NCBI GenBank assembly: GCA_004210915.1
Contig: SEGS01000014.1
Coordinates: 1 to 56,501, forward strand
From: Variovorax sp.
GTDB taxonomy: Bacteria; Pseudomonadota; Gammaproteobacteria; Burkholderiales; Burkholderiaceae_C
Length of the DNA: 56,501 nucleotides
Reading direction: 5' to 3'
Shown here: one piece after another, positions 45,707-55,306 of the stretch
Layout of the letters: every line of letters starts with the position of its first letter
Numbering within the stretch: position 1 is the first letter of the stretch
The notes under the pieces: model-generated
What the model was told of the DNA's origin: nothing
What the model saw: the letters and a program-made list of their open reading frames with translations, nothing else
The model's database searches: none
Position numbers and translations under genes: made by a program

Positions 45707-46909
45707 TCAATGCAGCATGTCCCGCAGTTGCAAGGTACGCAGCGGGCCCTTGTCCCAGAGATTGCCGAGCGGCACCGCATCGGGCATCAGCATCTGGCTC
45801 AGCAAGGGCGCGATCGGCGTGTCAGGGCCGGCCAGCAGCACATAGCGCGGGTCGGCTTCATCGGAAGCCTCGGCCAGCGGGGCGATCCAGTCCAGTGCGA
45901 CCAGCGTTTCGAGCACCGGAACAAGCTGCAAGGTGTCGACTCGCATGCGCGCCACCAGCGCCACAAGCCCCAGGCCACGCTCGGGCGTGTCACGCGCCAG
46001 CGTCAGGTGCTGCAGCACCTCCACGGCCAGCTGCAGCGGCCAGCCGGCGGCGCCGCCACGGCGCGCCACGCCCATCAGCAGGCTGGGCAGGTACGCCGCG
46101 ATAACGGCTCCCGACAGCACGATGACCCAGGCGACATAGATCCACACCAGCAGGATGGGCACGGTCGCGAACGCGCCGTACATCACCGAGTACGTTGGCA
46201 CGAGGCTCAGGTAATAGCCGAGCACGCGCTTGGCGATCTCGATCGCCAGCGCCACGAACACGCCGCCGGCCCAGGCATGCGACCAGCGCACGTGCGTGTT
46301 GGGCACGTAGTGGTAGAGCGACGCCATGCCACCCGCCAGCAGCACGAATTCGAAGGCATCGAACAGCAGCTTGAGCAGGCCGCCGCCGTCGCCCACCACG
46401 CCGCGCGAAGCCGCGAACACATACGACGTGGTCGACAGGCTGACGGCCAGAATCAGCGGCCCGAGCGTGATGGCCGCCCAGTAGATCAGCACGCGCTGCG
46501 CGAACGGCCGCGGCGAGCGCACGCGCCAGATGTTGTTGAGCGTCTTGTCGATCGTCAGGATCAGCGCGATGGCCGTGACCAGCAACACGACCAGGCCCGC
46601 GATGCCCAGGCCGCTGGCCGCGCCCGCAAACTGGTTGAGGTAGCCGAGCACCTGCCGCGCGATGTTCTCGGGGATCAGGCTTTCGATCAGCCAGCGCTGC
46701 AGCCGCCCCTGCAGGGTCGCAAACATCGGGAACACGGTGAACAGTGCCAGCGCCACCGTGAAGAAGGGCACCATCGCGATGGTGGTGGTGAAGGTCAGGC
46801 TGCTGGCCGTGAGGCCGAGGCGGTCTTCCCGGAAGCGCTCGCCCAGGACGGCGGCGGTGTTGCGCCACGGAAAGCGCGAAAAGTCCCGCCAAAGCTGCCT
46901 GCGATTCAT
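45707..46909 (-). CDS. YihY/BrkB-family inner-membrane protein
   Basis: A 400-residue YihY/virulence factor BrkB family protein, once mis-called RNase BN. The N-terminal FREDRLGLTASSLTFTTTIAMVPFFTVALALF and six or so hydrophobic segments, with WAGGVFVALAIEIAKRVLGYY and TVPILLVWIYVAWVIVLSGAVIAAYLP near 245-300, are diagnostic. A C-terminal cytoplasmic domain of about 110 residues follows. Function unknown. Start MNRRQLW at ATG 46909 is one option; ATG 46921 adds four residues. It runs divergently from the DUF2069 gene. Confidence 0.88.
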   Translation of the reverse strand: MNRRQLWRDFSRFPWRNTAAVLGERFREDRLGLTASSLTFTTTIAMVPFFTVALALFTVFPMFATLQGRLQRWLIESLIPENIARQVLGYLNQFAGAASGLGIAGLVVLLVTAIALILTIDKTLNNIWRVRSPRPFAQRVLIYWAAITLGPLILAVSLSTTSYVFAASRGVVGDGGGLLKLLFDAFEFVLLAGGMASLYHYVPNTHVRWSHAWAGGVFVALAIEIAKRVLGYYLSLVPTYSVMYGAFATVPILLVWIYVAWVIVLSGAVIAAYLPSLLMGVARRGGAAGWPLQLAVEVLQHLTLARDTPERGLGLVALVARMRVDTLQLVPVLETLVALDWIAPLAEASDEADPRYVLLAGPDTPIAPLLSQMLMPDAVPLGNLWDKGPLRTLQLRDMLH

Positions 46910-46958
46910 GGCCGGTATCATGCCATCGGGTGTTTTTGCCACCCCGAGATTGCCGCCC

Positions 46959-47354
46959 GTGACCCCACCCTTCCCCTCCGTTTCCGCGACCCGCCGGCTC
47001 GCCGTCGGCAGCCTCGTCGGCCTGATCGTGCTCGGCCTCGCCTGGGAGATGTGGCTGGCGCCTTTGCGGCCCGGTGGCTCGCTGCTCGCGCTGAAGGTGC
47101 TGCCGCTGGTGATCCCGCTGGCCGGTCTGATCAAGAACCGCATGTACACCTACCGCTGGGTGAGCCTGATGGTGTGGCTGTACTTCACCGAAGGCGTCGT
47201 CCGCGCGTGGAGCGATACCAGCGGCATCAGCCAGATCCTCGCGCTGGTCGAGGTGCTGCTGTGTCTCGTCCTTTTCACTGCCTGCGCATTCCATGTGCGC
47301 GTTCGTTTGCGCCAGGCGGCCAGCCAGCGCGCTGTCACCCCTGCTGCCCCATGA
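46959..47354 (+). CDS. DUF2069 small membrane protein
   Basis: A roughly 131-residue inner-membrane protein of the DUF2069 family with three or four hydrophobic segments (LAVGSLVGLIVLGLAWEMWLAPL, then ALKVLPLVIPLAGLIKNRMYTYRWVSLMVWLYFTEG, given as landmarks). The GTG 46959 start is preferred to in-frame ATGs at 46908 and 46920 because those would overlap the start of the divergent YihY gene. It ends with an ATGA overlap with the FAD-linked dehydrogenase, implying coupling. Function unknown. Confidence 0.8.
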   Translation: MTPPFPSVSATRRLAVGSLVGLIVLGLAWEMWLAPLRPGGSLLALKVLPLVIPLAGLIKNRMYTYRWVSLMVWLYFTEGVVRAWSDTSGISQILALVEVLLCLVLFTACAFHVRVRLRQAASQRAVTPAAP

Positions 47355-48778
47355 CTGCCCTGCTCGATTCCCTCTGCGCCATCGTCGGCGCGACCCACGT
47401 GCTCACCGAAGGCGATCTCACCGCCTGGGAGCAGGACTGGCGCAAGCGCGTGCGCGGCAAGGCGCTGGCCGTGGTGCGGCCCGCCGACACGGCGCAGGTC
47501 GCGGCCGTGGTCAAGGCCTGCGCCGCCGCCGGCACGGCCATCGTGCCGCAGGGCGGCAACACGGGTCTGGCGGTCGGCTCGACGCCCGACGACAGCGGCA
47601 CGCAGATCGTGCTGAGCCTGCAGCGCATGAACGCGATCCGCACCATCGACGCCGCCAACCTCACGGTGACCGTCGAGGCCGGCTGCATCCTGCAAACGCT
47701 GCAGGAAGCCGCGGAGAAAGCGGGCTTCCTGTTCCCGCTGAGCCTGGCGGCCGAAGGCAGTTGCACCATCGGCGGCAACCTCGCGACCAACGCGGGCGGC
47801 ACGCAGGTCGTGCGCTACGGCAACACGCGCGACCTGTGCCTGGGCCTCGAAGTGGTCACGCCGCAGGGCGAGGTCTGGGAAGGCACCAGCGGCTTGCGCA
47901 AGGACAACACCGGCTACGACCTGCGCGACCTGATCGTCGGCAGCGAAGGCACGCTGGGCATCATCACCGCCGCGACGATGAAGCTCTACCCGCTGCCCGC
48001 CGCGCGCCTCACCGCCTGGGCGGCCGTGCCCTCGCTCGACCACGCGGTCACGCTGCTGGGTCTCGCGCACAAGCACCTGGGCTCGGGCCTCACCGGCTTC
48101 GAGGTCATGGGCAAGTTCGCGCTGAGCCTGGTCGACAAGCACATGCCGCAACTGCGCGTGCCTTTCATCGACGACGACGCGGTGCCGTACTGCGTGCTGC
48201 TCGAGAATTCAGACAGCGAATCCGAAGAACACGCGCGCTCGCGCTTCGAGGCACTGCTCGAAACCGCGTTCGAAGACGGCTGCGTGACCGATGCCGTGGT
48301 CGCCGAGAACCTCACGCAGGCCCACCAGCTCTGGCACATCCGCGAAAGCATCCCGCTGGCGCAGGCCGAGGAAGGCCTGAACATCAAGCACGACATCTCG
48401 ATTGCGGTGTCGCGCATTCCAGAGTTCGTGGCGAGCACCGATGCGCTTTTGCAGCGTGAGATCCCGGGCGTGCGCTTGGTCAATTTCGGCCACCTGGGCG
48501 ACGGCAACCTGCACTACAACGTGCAGGCGCCGGCCAATGGCGATGCCAAGGCGTTCCTGCGTGATGAAGAAGAGCGCGTGAACACGCTTGTCTATGACGC
48601 GGTCGCCGAATTCGGCGGCTCCTTCTCGGCCGAGCACGGCATCGGCGAGCTCAAGGTCGGCAAGCTCGAAAAGCACAAGTCGCCGGTGGCGCTCGGCATG
48701 ATGCGCGCCATCAAGCACGGGCTCGACCCACAGAACATCCTGAACCCGGGGCGCGTGCTCCGCTCCGAGAAGGTTTGA
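47351..48778 (+). CDS. FAD-linked D-2-hydroxyacid dehydrogenase (GlcD/D-lactate dehydrogenase type)
   Basis: A 475-residue flavoenzyme of the FAD-binding PCMH plus FAD-oxidase C family. The FAD motif [13 protein letters not shown] near residue 68, [10 protein letters not shown] near 146 and [13 protein letters not shown] near 201 are intact. The C-terminal domain has [11 protein letters not shown] near 380 and [14 protein letters not shown] near 428, with the metal and substrate His and Arg residues of D-lactate/2-hydroxyglutarate dehydrogenases. Likely substrates are D-lactate, glycolate or D-2-hydroxyglutarate; they cannot be told apart by eye. It is followed three bases later by thyA. Confidence 0.9.
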   Translation: MTALLDSLCAIVGATHVLTEGDLTAWEQDWRKRVRGKALAVVRPADTAQVAAVVKACAAAGTAIVPQGGNTGLAVGSTPDDSGTQIVLSLQRMNAIRTIDAANLTVTVEAGCILQTLQEAAEKAGFLFPLSLAAEGSCTIGGNLATNAGGTQVVRYGNTRDLCLGLEVVTPQGEVWEGTSGLRKDNTGYDLRDLIVGSEGTLGIITAATMKLYPLPAARLTAWAAVPSLDHAVTLLGLAHKHLGSGLTGFEVMGKFALSLVDKHMPQLRVPFIDDDAVPYCVLLENSDSESEEHARSRFEALLETAFEDGCVTDAVVAENLTQAHQLWHIRESIPLAQAEEGLNIKHDISIAVSRIPEFVASTDALLQREIPGVRLVNFGHLGDGNLHYNVQAPANGDAKAFLRDEEERVNTLVYDAVAEFGGSFSAEHGIGELKVGKLEKHKSPVALGMMRAIKHGLDPQNILNPGRVLRSEKV

Positions 48779-48780
48779 CC

Positions 48781-49611
48781 ATGCGCCACCCCATCCGCTC
48801 CCAGTACGAAGATTTCATGCGCCACGTCGACACGACGGGCGTGTTCAAGAGCGACCGCACCGGCACGGGCACGAAGAGCGTGTTCGGCTACCAGATGCGC
48901 TTCGATTTGAACGAAGGTTTTCCGCTGGTCACGACCAAGAAGGTGCACGTCAAGTCGATCATCCAGGAGCTGCTGTGGTTCCTGACCGGCTCCAGCAACA
49001 ACAAGTGGCTGAAAGAGCGCGGCGTGACCATCTGGGACGAATGGGCGCGCGAAGACGGCGACCTCGGCCCGGTCTATGGCGTGCAGTGGCGCAGCTGGCC
49101 CACGCCCGACGGCGGCCACATCGACCAGATCGCCGAGGTCATCAAGACGCTCGAGAGCAACCCCGATTCGCGCCGCATCATCGTGAGCGCCTGGAACGTG
49201 GCGGAGCTCTCGAAGATGGCGCTGATGCCCTGCCACGCCTTCTTCCAGTTCTATGTGGCGCCGCCGCAGGCCGAGGGCCAGCGCGGCAAGCTCAGCTGCC
49301 AGCTCTACCAGCGCAGCGCCGACATCTTCCTGGGCGTGCCCTTCAACATCGCGAGCTATGCGCTGCTCACGCACATGGTCGCGCAGCAGTGCGACCTCGA
49401 CGTCGGCGACTTCATCTGGACCGGCGGCGACTGCCACATCTACAGCAACCACGCCGAGCAGGTCGCACTGCAATTGAGCCGCGAACCGCGCGCGTACCCG
49501 ACGCTCGTGATCCAACGCAAGCCGGACTCGATCTTCGACTACCAGTACGACGACTTCGCGTTCGAGGGCTACGACCCGCATCCGGCGATCAAGGCGCCGG
49601 TGGCGGTCTGA
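48781..49611 (+). CDS. thyA: Thymidylate synthase
   Basis: A 276-residue thymidylate synthase that makes dTMP from dUMP with methylenetetrahydrofolate. [19 protein letters not shown] near residue 25, [20 protein letters not shown] near 85, the catalytic Cys in [13 protein letters not shown] near 149, and the [25 protein letters not shown] block are complete. The gene lies between the FAD-linked dehydrogenase (2-base gap) and folA (12-base gap). DHFR regenerates the folate that this enzyme oxidises, so the pair is a functional unit. Confidence 0.98.
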   Translation: MRHPIRSQYEDFMRHVDTTGVFKSDRTGTGTKSVFGYQMRFDLNEGFPLVTTKKVHVKSIIQELLWFLTGSSNNKWLKERGVTIWDEWAREDGDLGPVYGVQWRSWPTPDGGHIDQIAEVIKTLESNPDSRRIIVSAWNVAELSKMALMPCHAFFQFYVAPPQAEGQRGKLSCQLYQRSADIFLGVPFNIASYALLTHMVAQQCDLDVGDFIWTGGDCHIYSNHAEQVALQLSREPRAYPTLVIQRKPDSIFDYQYDDFAFEGYDPHPAIKAPVAV

Positions 49612-49623
49612 CGGCAGACGTCG

Positions 49624-50118
49624 ATGCGCATCAACCTCATTCTTGCTCGCGCGGCCAACGGCGTCATCGGCGCCAATGGCACGATGCCTTGGCACCTGCC
49701 CGAAGACCTGGCGCATTTCAAACGGCAGACCGCCGGCGCACCGGTGATCATGGGCCGCAAGACCTGGGATTCGCTGCCGCCCCGCTTTCGCCCGCTGCCG
49801 GGCCGGACGAACATCGTCGTCACGCGCCAAGCGGATTTCGAAAACGCGGGGCTGCAGCGCGCGCCGAGCCTGCAGGATGCGCTAGAGATGAGCACGCAGT
49901 CCGGCGCGCCTGAGGTCTGGGTGATCGGCGGCGCGCAGATCTACGCCGAGGCCGAGCCGCTGGCACAGCGTGCGATCGTCACCGAGATCGACCAGGACTT
50001 CGAGGGCGATGCCTTTGCGCCGCGGTTCGATGCCGCGGTCTGGCGCGAATCGGCGCGCGAGTCGCACGTTGCGACCAACGGCCTGCCCTACAGCTTCGTC
50101 ACGCTGGAACGGCGCTGA
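49624..50118 (+). CDS. folA: Dihydrofolate reductase
   Basis: A 164-residue DHFR reducing dihydrofolate with NADPH. Landmarks are INLILARAANGVIGANGTMPWHLPEDLAHFK at the N terminus, with the catalytic Asp region PEDL, VIMGRKTWDSLPPRFRPLPGRTN near residue 41 and the VWVIGGAQIYAEAEPLAQ loop near 95. It is placed 12 bases after thyA, the usual order in proteobacteria. It converges on the degenerate GGDEF gene 60 bases away. Confidence 0.97.
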   Translation: MRINLILARAANGVIGANGTMPWHLPEDLAHFKRQTAGAPVIMGRKTWDSLPPRFRPLPGRTNIVVTRQADFENAGLQRAPSLQDALEMSTQSGAPEVWVIGGAQIYAEAEPLAQRAIVTEIDQDFEGDAFAPRFDAAVWRESARESHVATNGLPYSFVTLERR

Positions 50119-50178
50119 AACGCTGAAGCATTGACCGGCGCGCGCCGCCGGACGGCCGGCCACGCCCCCGTCAGTCCG

Positions 50179-51570
50179 CTAGCGGATGGTCACGCGGTCG
50201 CGCCCCGCAGCCTTCGACCGCATGAGCAAAGCCTCGGCGCGCTTGACGAAGTCTTCGGCCGTTTCATCGGGCAGGACCTGCACCGCACCCATGCTCACCG
50301 TGAACTCGCGCGTGGCATCTTTGGCACCTTCCTGCGGCATCGTGGCGTCGCGCAGGCGCTCCCGCAGACGCTCCGCATGCAGGTGCGCCTGCGCCAGGCT
50401 GCAGTCGTAGAGCAGCAGACCGAAACGCTTGCCGCCCTGCCGGCCCGCCACGTCGAGCGGTCGGCGCGCGAAGCTGGCGATGACCTGGGTGACGTCGACC
50501 AGCATCGTGTCCGCAGCCTCGCGCCCGTGGTGCTGGTTGTATTCGCTGAACCGGTCGATATCGATCAACACGAAGGAAATCGTGACGTTGTCGCGCAAGG
50601 CTTGCAGGCGCGCGGTCTGGGTCAGGCGGTCGGTGCCGCGACGGTTGTAGAGGCCGGTCAGCGGGTCGACGTAGGCCTGCCGGTCGAGCAGGCCGCTCAG
50701 CAGGAAATCCTGGCGATGCGCATGCTCGCGCCAGTAGGCACCGAAACCCGTCAGGACGAGGGCGCCCCAAGGCACGGCGTACGCTTGCAACGCGGCCGCG
50801 CCCGCCGTGCCGGGCGACATCCACAACAGCAGCAGCGTCGCTCCTGCTGCAATGCACACGCCGAGCATCAGGCTCTGCCAGAACAGCAAACCCAGGGGGA
50901 AAAAGCCCGCAGCAATGACACCTGCGAGCGCAAGGCTGGCCCACACGGCACCGTCAGGCATCTCGCTGGACATGAACCCGATCACGACGGCCACCAGCAC
51001 CAGCAGGGCCACGGCCGCATGGTCGGTCCGCACGGCCAGGTGCTGATCGCGGAGCAGGAAAGCGCCCGCGCCCAGCGCAATGACCAGGAAGCCCGGGCCC
51101 ATCCAACCGGCCTCGCCGGCATCGCGCAGCGACGAAACGCCAGGCAGAAGCGATAAGCCGAGCAGCGCACACAGCGCGGCCACGAGCCACACCGCCATGC
51201 CCAGCCAGGCGGCGGCCACCGCGGACCGGCGTTGCGCCGCGCGGACGCGGTCGGCGTAGTCGGTCTCGAGCGTGGGTTCAAAGCGCAGCGCGCGCATGCC
51301 CTTCGCCAGCTGCCGGGCGTAGACACCCGCTTCCTCGTCGCCTTGCAGGACGCGCGCGTCGAACCGCAATCGGGCATCGCTGTCGGGGCGACGGACTTCG
51401 CGCTCCTCGACCCAGTGCGATTGGGCCCCGTAGATCTCGTTGGCTGTGCGCGCGATGATGGCCAGATCGCGCCGCGCCTCTGGCGAGGCCGGCGCCCAAC
51501 GCCGATAGATTTCTATTTCGTGCTGGGCATGGCGGATGCTCGCGTTCCAGCACAAACGGATTTCTCGCAT
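50179..51570 (-). CDS. Membrane protein with degenerate GGDEF domain, likely c-di-GMP receptor
   Basis: A 463-residue protein. About 120 hydrophilic N-terminal residues precede six or so membrane segments (about residues 118-280), then a GGDEF domain from residue 300 (DPLTGLYNRRGTDRL). The metal Asp region FVLIDIDRFSEYNQ is kept, but the active loop reads GGKRF instead of GGDEF, so cyclase activity is unlikely. Five residues before it, RPLD keeps the RxxD inhibitory (I) site spacing exactly. This pattern matches receptor-type degenerate GGDEF domains. The gene is the last of a minus-strand c-di-GMP cluster. Confidence 0.85.
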   Translation of the reverse strand: MREIRLCWNASIRHAQHEIEIYRRWAPASPEARRDLAIIARTANEIYGAQSHWVEEREVRRPDSDARLRFDARVLQGDEEAGVYARQLAKGMRALRFEPTLETDYADRVRAAQRRSAVAAAWLGMAVWLVAALCALLGLSLLPGVSSLRDAGEAGWMGPGFLVIALGAGAFLLRDQHLAVRTDHAAVALLVLVAVVIGFMSSEMPDGAVWASLALAGVIAAGFFPLGLLFWQSLMLGVCIAAGATLLLLWMSPGTAGAAALQAYAVPWGALVLTGFGAYWREHAHRQDFLLSGLLDRQAYVDPLTGLYNRRGTDRLTQTARLQALRDNVTISFVLIDIDRFSEYNQHHGREAADTMLVDVTQVIASFARRPLDVAGRQGGKRFGLLLYDCSLAQAHLHAERLRERLRDATMPQEGAKDATREFTVSMGAVQVLPDETAEDFVKRAEALLMRSKAAGRDRVTIR

Positions 51571-51682
51571 AGCTTGGTCGTTCGCCTTCTCGGGTGGCGG
51601 GCCGAAATCAATCGGTGCCGGGGGCGCTGCGCAGTGGGCAACAATGTTGCGACAAGTGTAGCCAGAGCATTTGGACGCGATA

Positions 51683-53335
51683 TCAGGCCGCTGGCGTGGC
51701 CGTCGCGCTTCGCCACATCGGATCGCGCTCGAACGCCGCGATCCATTCGACCACCTGACAAGGGTCCATCGGCCGGGCGATCCCGTAACCCTGCCCCAGG
51801 GTGCAGCCCAGCCCGAGCAACGCCTCGCCGTGCGCGACCGACTCGACGCCCTCGGCGATCACACGGCGCCCGAGCCCGCGCGCCATGACCAGAATTCCTT
51901 CGACGATGGCACGGTCGTCAGGACTGTGCAGGAGGCCCCGCACGAAGGTCTGGTCCAGTTTGAGCGCCGTGGCGGGGAGGTGGCGCAGGTAGGTCAGCGA
52001 CGAGTAGCCGGTGCCGAAGTCGTCAAGCGTGACGGGCACGCCCAGTGCCTGGCATTCGCCGATGCACTGCGCGGCGACGTCCAGATCCTTGATGGCCGTG
52101 GTCTCCAGGATTTCCAGCTCCAGCACCGCCGGCGGCAACTGTGGATATTGCGCTAGCAGCCCGGCCAGGCGCGCGGCGAAGCCCGCGCGCAGGAAGGCAC
52201 GCGGGCTGACGTTGACGCTGACGGACGTCGACCGGCCGTGCGACAACCAGTCCGCAGCCTGGCGCAAGGCCTCGGCCATGGCCCAGTCGCCGAGTTGCTC
52301 GACCACCTCGTGGTCTTCGACGAGCGGGATGAAGGTGCCGGGCTGCAGCAACCCGCGCTCCGGGTGCTGCCACCGCACCAGCGCCTCGACGCCGATCACG
52401 CGCCCCTGCAGCATGTCGACCTTGGGCTGGTACGCAAGCACGAACTCGCCGCGCTCGAGGCCCTGCCGAATGCGCTGGCGGCTGCCGACTTCATGCCGCT
52501 CTTCGAGCGCCTGGGCGGCGTCGAAAAAGCGGATGGTCTGTCCCGCCTGCTTGGCCATGAACACGGCCTGCCTCGCCTGCTGCAACATGACCTCGGTCGG
52601 TTGTTGCCCCCGAGGGGACATCGCCACACCGCAGCTGATGTGCAGCGTCAACGCATCGTCCTTCCAGCGGTAAGGGTGCGCCAGATGCACGAGCAATTGC
52701 TCGACGCGTTCCCGGCACTGGGCCTCGCCAGCCGGCCACAGCACGAGCGCAAACTCGTCCCCGCCGACCCGCGCGATGCGGGCGCCGGGGGGAAGCGCCG
52801 CCCGCAGGCGCCGCGCCACTTCGTGCAGGACCGCGTCACCGCCCGAAGCGCCGAGCCTGTCGTTGACTTCGCGAAAGGCATCGATGTCCAGAAAGCACAG
52901 TGCCAGCCATCCGGCGGCGACCGGTGTGCGCTCGGCGTCGCTCAACAACACATCGAGCGACGGCACGCGCGAAGGGAGCCCGGTCAGCGCATCGCGCTGG
53001 GCCAAAGCGTCCATGCGCGTCCGGCGCAGGCCGCCGACCACCTTGCGCAGCGTCCAGAGCGTGCACCGGTCCTCCATGTGCTCGCCGTGCAGGTTGACGC
53101 GCACCAGTTCGCCAGTGCGCGTCTGCAGCGGGACGGCAAGCCGATCCACGGTGCCCAGGGCAGGTACTTCGAGCAGCGCCGGGACCAACGTCGCATCCGC
53201 CGCCAGCACTTCGCCCACCGGCATGTCGGCCAGAGTGCCTTGCGGGTAATCAAGCAGGTCATGGGCGTGCTGGTCGGCCCACAGGATCAGCCCGTCGCAG
53301 ACCTTCAGGTGTCCGGCGAATTCGCGTTGCGGCAT
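51683..53335 (-). CDS. PAS-like/GGDEF/EAL bifunctional c-di-GMP protein
   Basis: A 550-residue cytoplasmic protein. A PAS-like N-terminal domain (about 1-100) is followed by GGDEF (DALTGLPSR near 115, intact VGGDEFAL near 190) and EAL domains. The EAL part has EALVRW, SVNVSP, the Glu in LELEILETTA, DDFGTGYSSLTYL, the Lys in ALKLDQTFV and AEGVES, all expected for an active phosphodiesterase. No RxxD I-site precedes GGDEF. It may make or degrade c-di-GMP depending on conditions. It starts 27 bases after the upstream cyclase gene stops. Confidence 0.92.
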   Translation of the reverse strand: MPQREFAGHLKVCDGLILWADQHAHDLLDYPQGTLADMPVGEVLAADATLVPALLEVPALGTVDRLAVPLQTRTGELVRVNLHGEHMEDRCTLWTLRKVVGGLRRTRMDALAQRDALTGLPSRVPSLDVLLSDAERTPVAAGWLALCFLDIDAFREVNDRLGASGGDAVLHEVARRLRAALPPGARIARVGGDEFALVLWPAGEAQCRERVEQLLVHLAHPYRWKDDALTLHISCGVAMSPRGQQPTEVMLQQARQAVFMAKQAGQTIRFFDAAQALEERHEVGSRQRIRQGLERGEFVLAYQPKVDMLQGRVIGVEALVRWQHPERGLLQPGTFIPLVEDHEVVEQLGDWAMAEALRQAADWLSHGRSTSVSVNVSPRAFLRAGFAARLAGLLAQYPQLPPAVLELEILETTAIKDLDVAAQCIGECQALGVPVTLDDFGTGYSSLTYLRHLPATALKLDQTFVRGLLHSPDDRAIVEGILVMARGLGRRVIAEGVESVAHGEALLGLGCTLGQGYGIARPMDPCQVVEWIAAFERDPMWRSATATPAA

Positions 53336-53362
53336 GAATGGAATGCGGGGCGCCCGGCCTGC

Positions 53363-54844
53363 TCAGCCAAGGCGCGCTTCGCCCTGCCGCGCGTAGTGCC
53401 GGGCCTTGGCTTCGTACATCGAGCGGTCGGCGCGTTGAAGGGCGTCCTCCATCGCGCCGCCCGCCGCGCAGGTCGCCGTACCGATCGAAAGGCTGATGAT
53501 GTGGCCGCTGTGCGCCGCATAGAACTGGTTGTTGAGTTCCAGCAGCGCCAGAATGCGATCGCGCACCGCGGCCGCGCCGCGCTCGTCGGTAGCGGGCAAC
53601 AAGACAGCGAATTCGTCGCCGCCGATGCGTGCCGGCCAGCCCGGCGCATCGACCGCCTTGAGCAGCACCTCGCCGACGCGGCGCAGCAGGCCATCGCCCG
53701 CAGCGTGGCCGTTCTCGTCATTGACGCGCTTGAGGCCATTGAGGTCGATCGACAGGATCGACACCGGCCAGCCACCTTGCCGCACGAGCCGGTTCAGCTC
53801 GTCGGTGTAGAAGGCGCGGTTGCGCAGTTGCGTGAGCACATCGTGCTTGCCCAGGTATTCCAGATAGGCCTCGGCCTTCTTGCGGGCCGTGATGTCCACC
53901 AGGGAAACCAGCACCAGGTCCCAGCGTTCCAGGCGATCGGCCAGTACCGTGAACTGCATGTGGATGTGGATGCGCTCGCCGCGCAGGGAATAGTTGACGA
54001 CCTCGCGTTGCTGCGTGGTCTTGTGGTCCCACAGATCGCGCAACTGCTCGGCAAAAGACTCGTGCATCTCGTCGCGAAAGATTTTCGAGAGGCCCTGCAA
54101 CAGCGCCGTCCGGTCAGGCGCGCCGAACATCCGTAGGGTTTCGCGGTTGACGTCAACCACCTGGATCTCCTGCATGCACCGCGTCACGAACTCGGGATGC
54201 ACCTTGATGAACGTCGCAAAGTCTGTGATGCCCCGCGCGCGCAAATCGTCGAGCAGCAGCTTGACCGCGCTGAAATCCTCGACCCAAAGGGACACCGGCG
54301 AATGGTCGAACAGGCCGTGCGCGTAGCGCGCACTTTGCTCCCGTTGCCGGTCGGCTGCCACGCGCGCGCTGACGTCCTCGAGCGAGACCAGCACGCGATC
54401 CCAGGTGGCCTCGTGCCCCGGCAGCACGCGAACGCGGACATGCACATCGAGCCGTCGACCGTCCAGCGTGTAGTTGACTGTCTCATTGTCGAAGCAGAGG
54501 CGCCCGGCCCACAGCTGCTTCAGCTCATGGCCTATCGACGTCGCCATGTCGTCGCGGAAGATCACGGCCAGCCCGTCGAGCAAGGCCGCAGGATTTTCAG
54601 CGCCAAAGAGATTGAGCGTGTGCTGATTGACCTGCAACACCCTCAACAGTCCCATGCACTGGCTCACGCGCGCCGGGTCCTGGTCAAGGTAGGCGCCCAG
54701 GTCCTCGACGCCTTCCGCCCGCCATCGATCGAACAACTGCTTGATCCCGCTGTAGTCCTCGAGCCAGAGCGACACCGGCGCGAGGTCGAACATGGACGCG
54801 AGATCGGCAGACGGCAACAGCGGCAAGGTCGGCTCGGGGCTCAT
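53363..54844 (-). CDS. Twin-PAS diguanylate cyclase
   Basis: A 493-residue sensor cyclase. Two homologous PAS-like modules are repeated: the first begins MFDLAPVSLWLEDYSGIKQLF near residue 14 and the second LFDHSPVSLWVEDFSAVKLLL near 176. Each continues with a VxQxxLxxFGA and xIFRDDM/EM pattern. The GGDEF domain has HDVLTQLRNRAFY near 327 and an intact IGGDEFAVLLP near 406, with no RxxD I-site. There are no membrane segments. ATG 54844 is the start; the open frame upstream is not used. The duplication of the sensor module is notable. Confidence 0.9.
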   Translation of the reverse strand: MSPEPTLPLLPSADLASMFDLAPVSLWLEDYSGIKQLFDRWRAEGVEDLGAYLDQDPARVSQCMGLLRVLQVNQHTLNLFGAENPAALLDGLAVIFRDDMATSIGHELKQLWAGRLCFDNETVNYTLDGRRLDVHVRVRVLPGHEATWDRVLVSLEDVSARVAADRQREQSARYAHGLFDHSPVSLWVEDFSAVKLLLDDLRARGITDFATFIKVHPEFVTRCMQEIQVVDVNRETLRMFGAPDRTALLQGLSKIFRDEMHESFAEQLRDLWDHKTTQQREVVNYSLRGERIHIHMQFTVLADRLERWDLVLVSLVDITARKKAEAYLEYLGKHDVLTQLRNRAFYTDELNRLVRQGGWPVSILSIDLNGLKRVNDENGHAAGDGLLRRVGEVLLKAVDAPGWPARIGGDEFAVLLPATDERGAAAVRDRILALLELNNQFYAAHSGHIISLSIGTATCAAGGAMEDALQRADRSMYEAKARHYARQGEARLG

Positions 54845-54863
54845 GGCAGTTGAAGCAAGCCGA

Positions 54864-55124
54864 TCAGGACGCCGGGCGCGACGTGCCGGCCTCCGATGAT
54901 TGCCAGAATTTCCACCAGCGGCGCGGCGCCGGCAACGGGTCGGCAGGCAGTTGCTGCATCTGGCTCTCGCGGGTGCGCCGCCGGCGCTCCACTTCGAGCG
55001 CGTGCGCAATACCGAATGCCTCGCGGTCCCCGCGGCCTGCCTGCGCGCGCCACGACACGGCCAGGCGCTCGAGTTCGTCGTCATCGATGTGGGCCAACTG
55101 CGGCGGGCTGGGTACGGCGGTCAT
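54864..55124 (-). CDS. Small hypothetical protein
   Basis: An 86-residue protein that I do not assign. It reads MTAVPSPPQLAHIDDDELER, then a helical stretch rich in Arg and Glu with EAFGIAHALEVERRRR, and ends in a WWKFWQSS aromatic tail. A similar small family seems common in Comamonadaceae, to my memory, without known function. It lies 20 bases before the twin-PAS cyclase gene and may be the first gene of that operon. There is no signal peptide or membrane segment. An upstream in-frame start would add 20 low-complexity residues, so ATG 55124 is preferred. Confidence 0.6.
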   Translation of the reverse strand: MTAVPSPPQLAHIDDDELERLAVSWRAQAGRGDREAFGIAHALEVERRRRTRESQMQQLPADPLPAPRRWWKFWQSSEAGTSRPAS

Positions 55125-55306
55125 GTCCTCGGCGGCGTGTTGCGGGTCGCCCCGCGTGAGAAGAAGAAGAAGAAGGTGCGGCAAATCCGGGCCGATTTGC
55201 GCGTCGGGCGATTATCCCTTTGATCGCACTTGCCGGCCTGGCGCCGGTGCCATGCAAAATCCGGGCGTCACCGCGTTCGAGGCGGTCTTCCATCGAAGGT
55301 ATCCCC

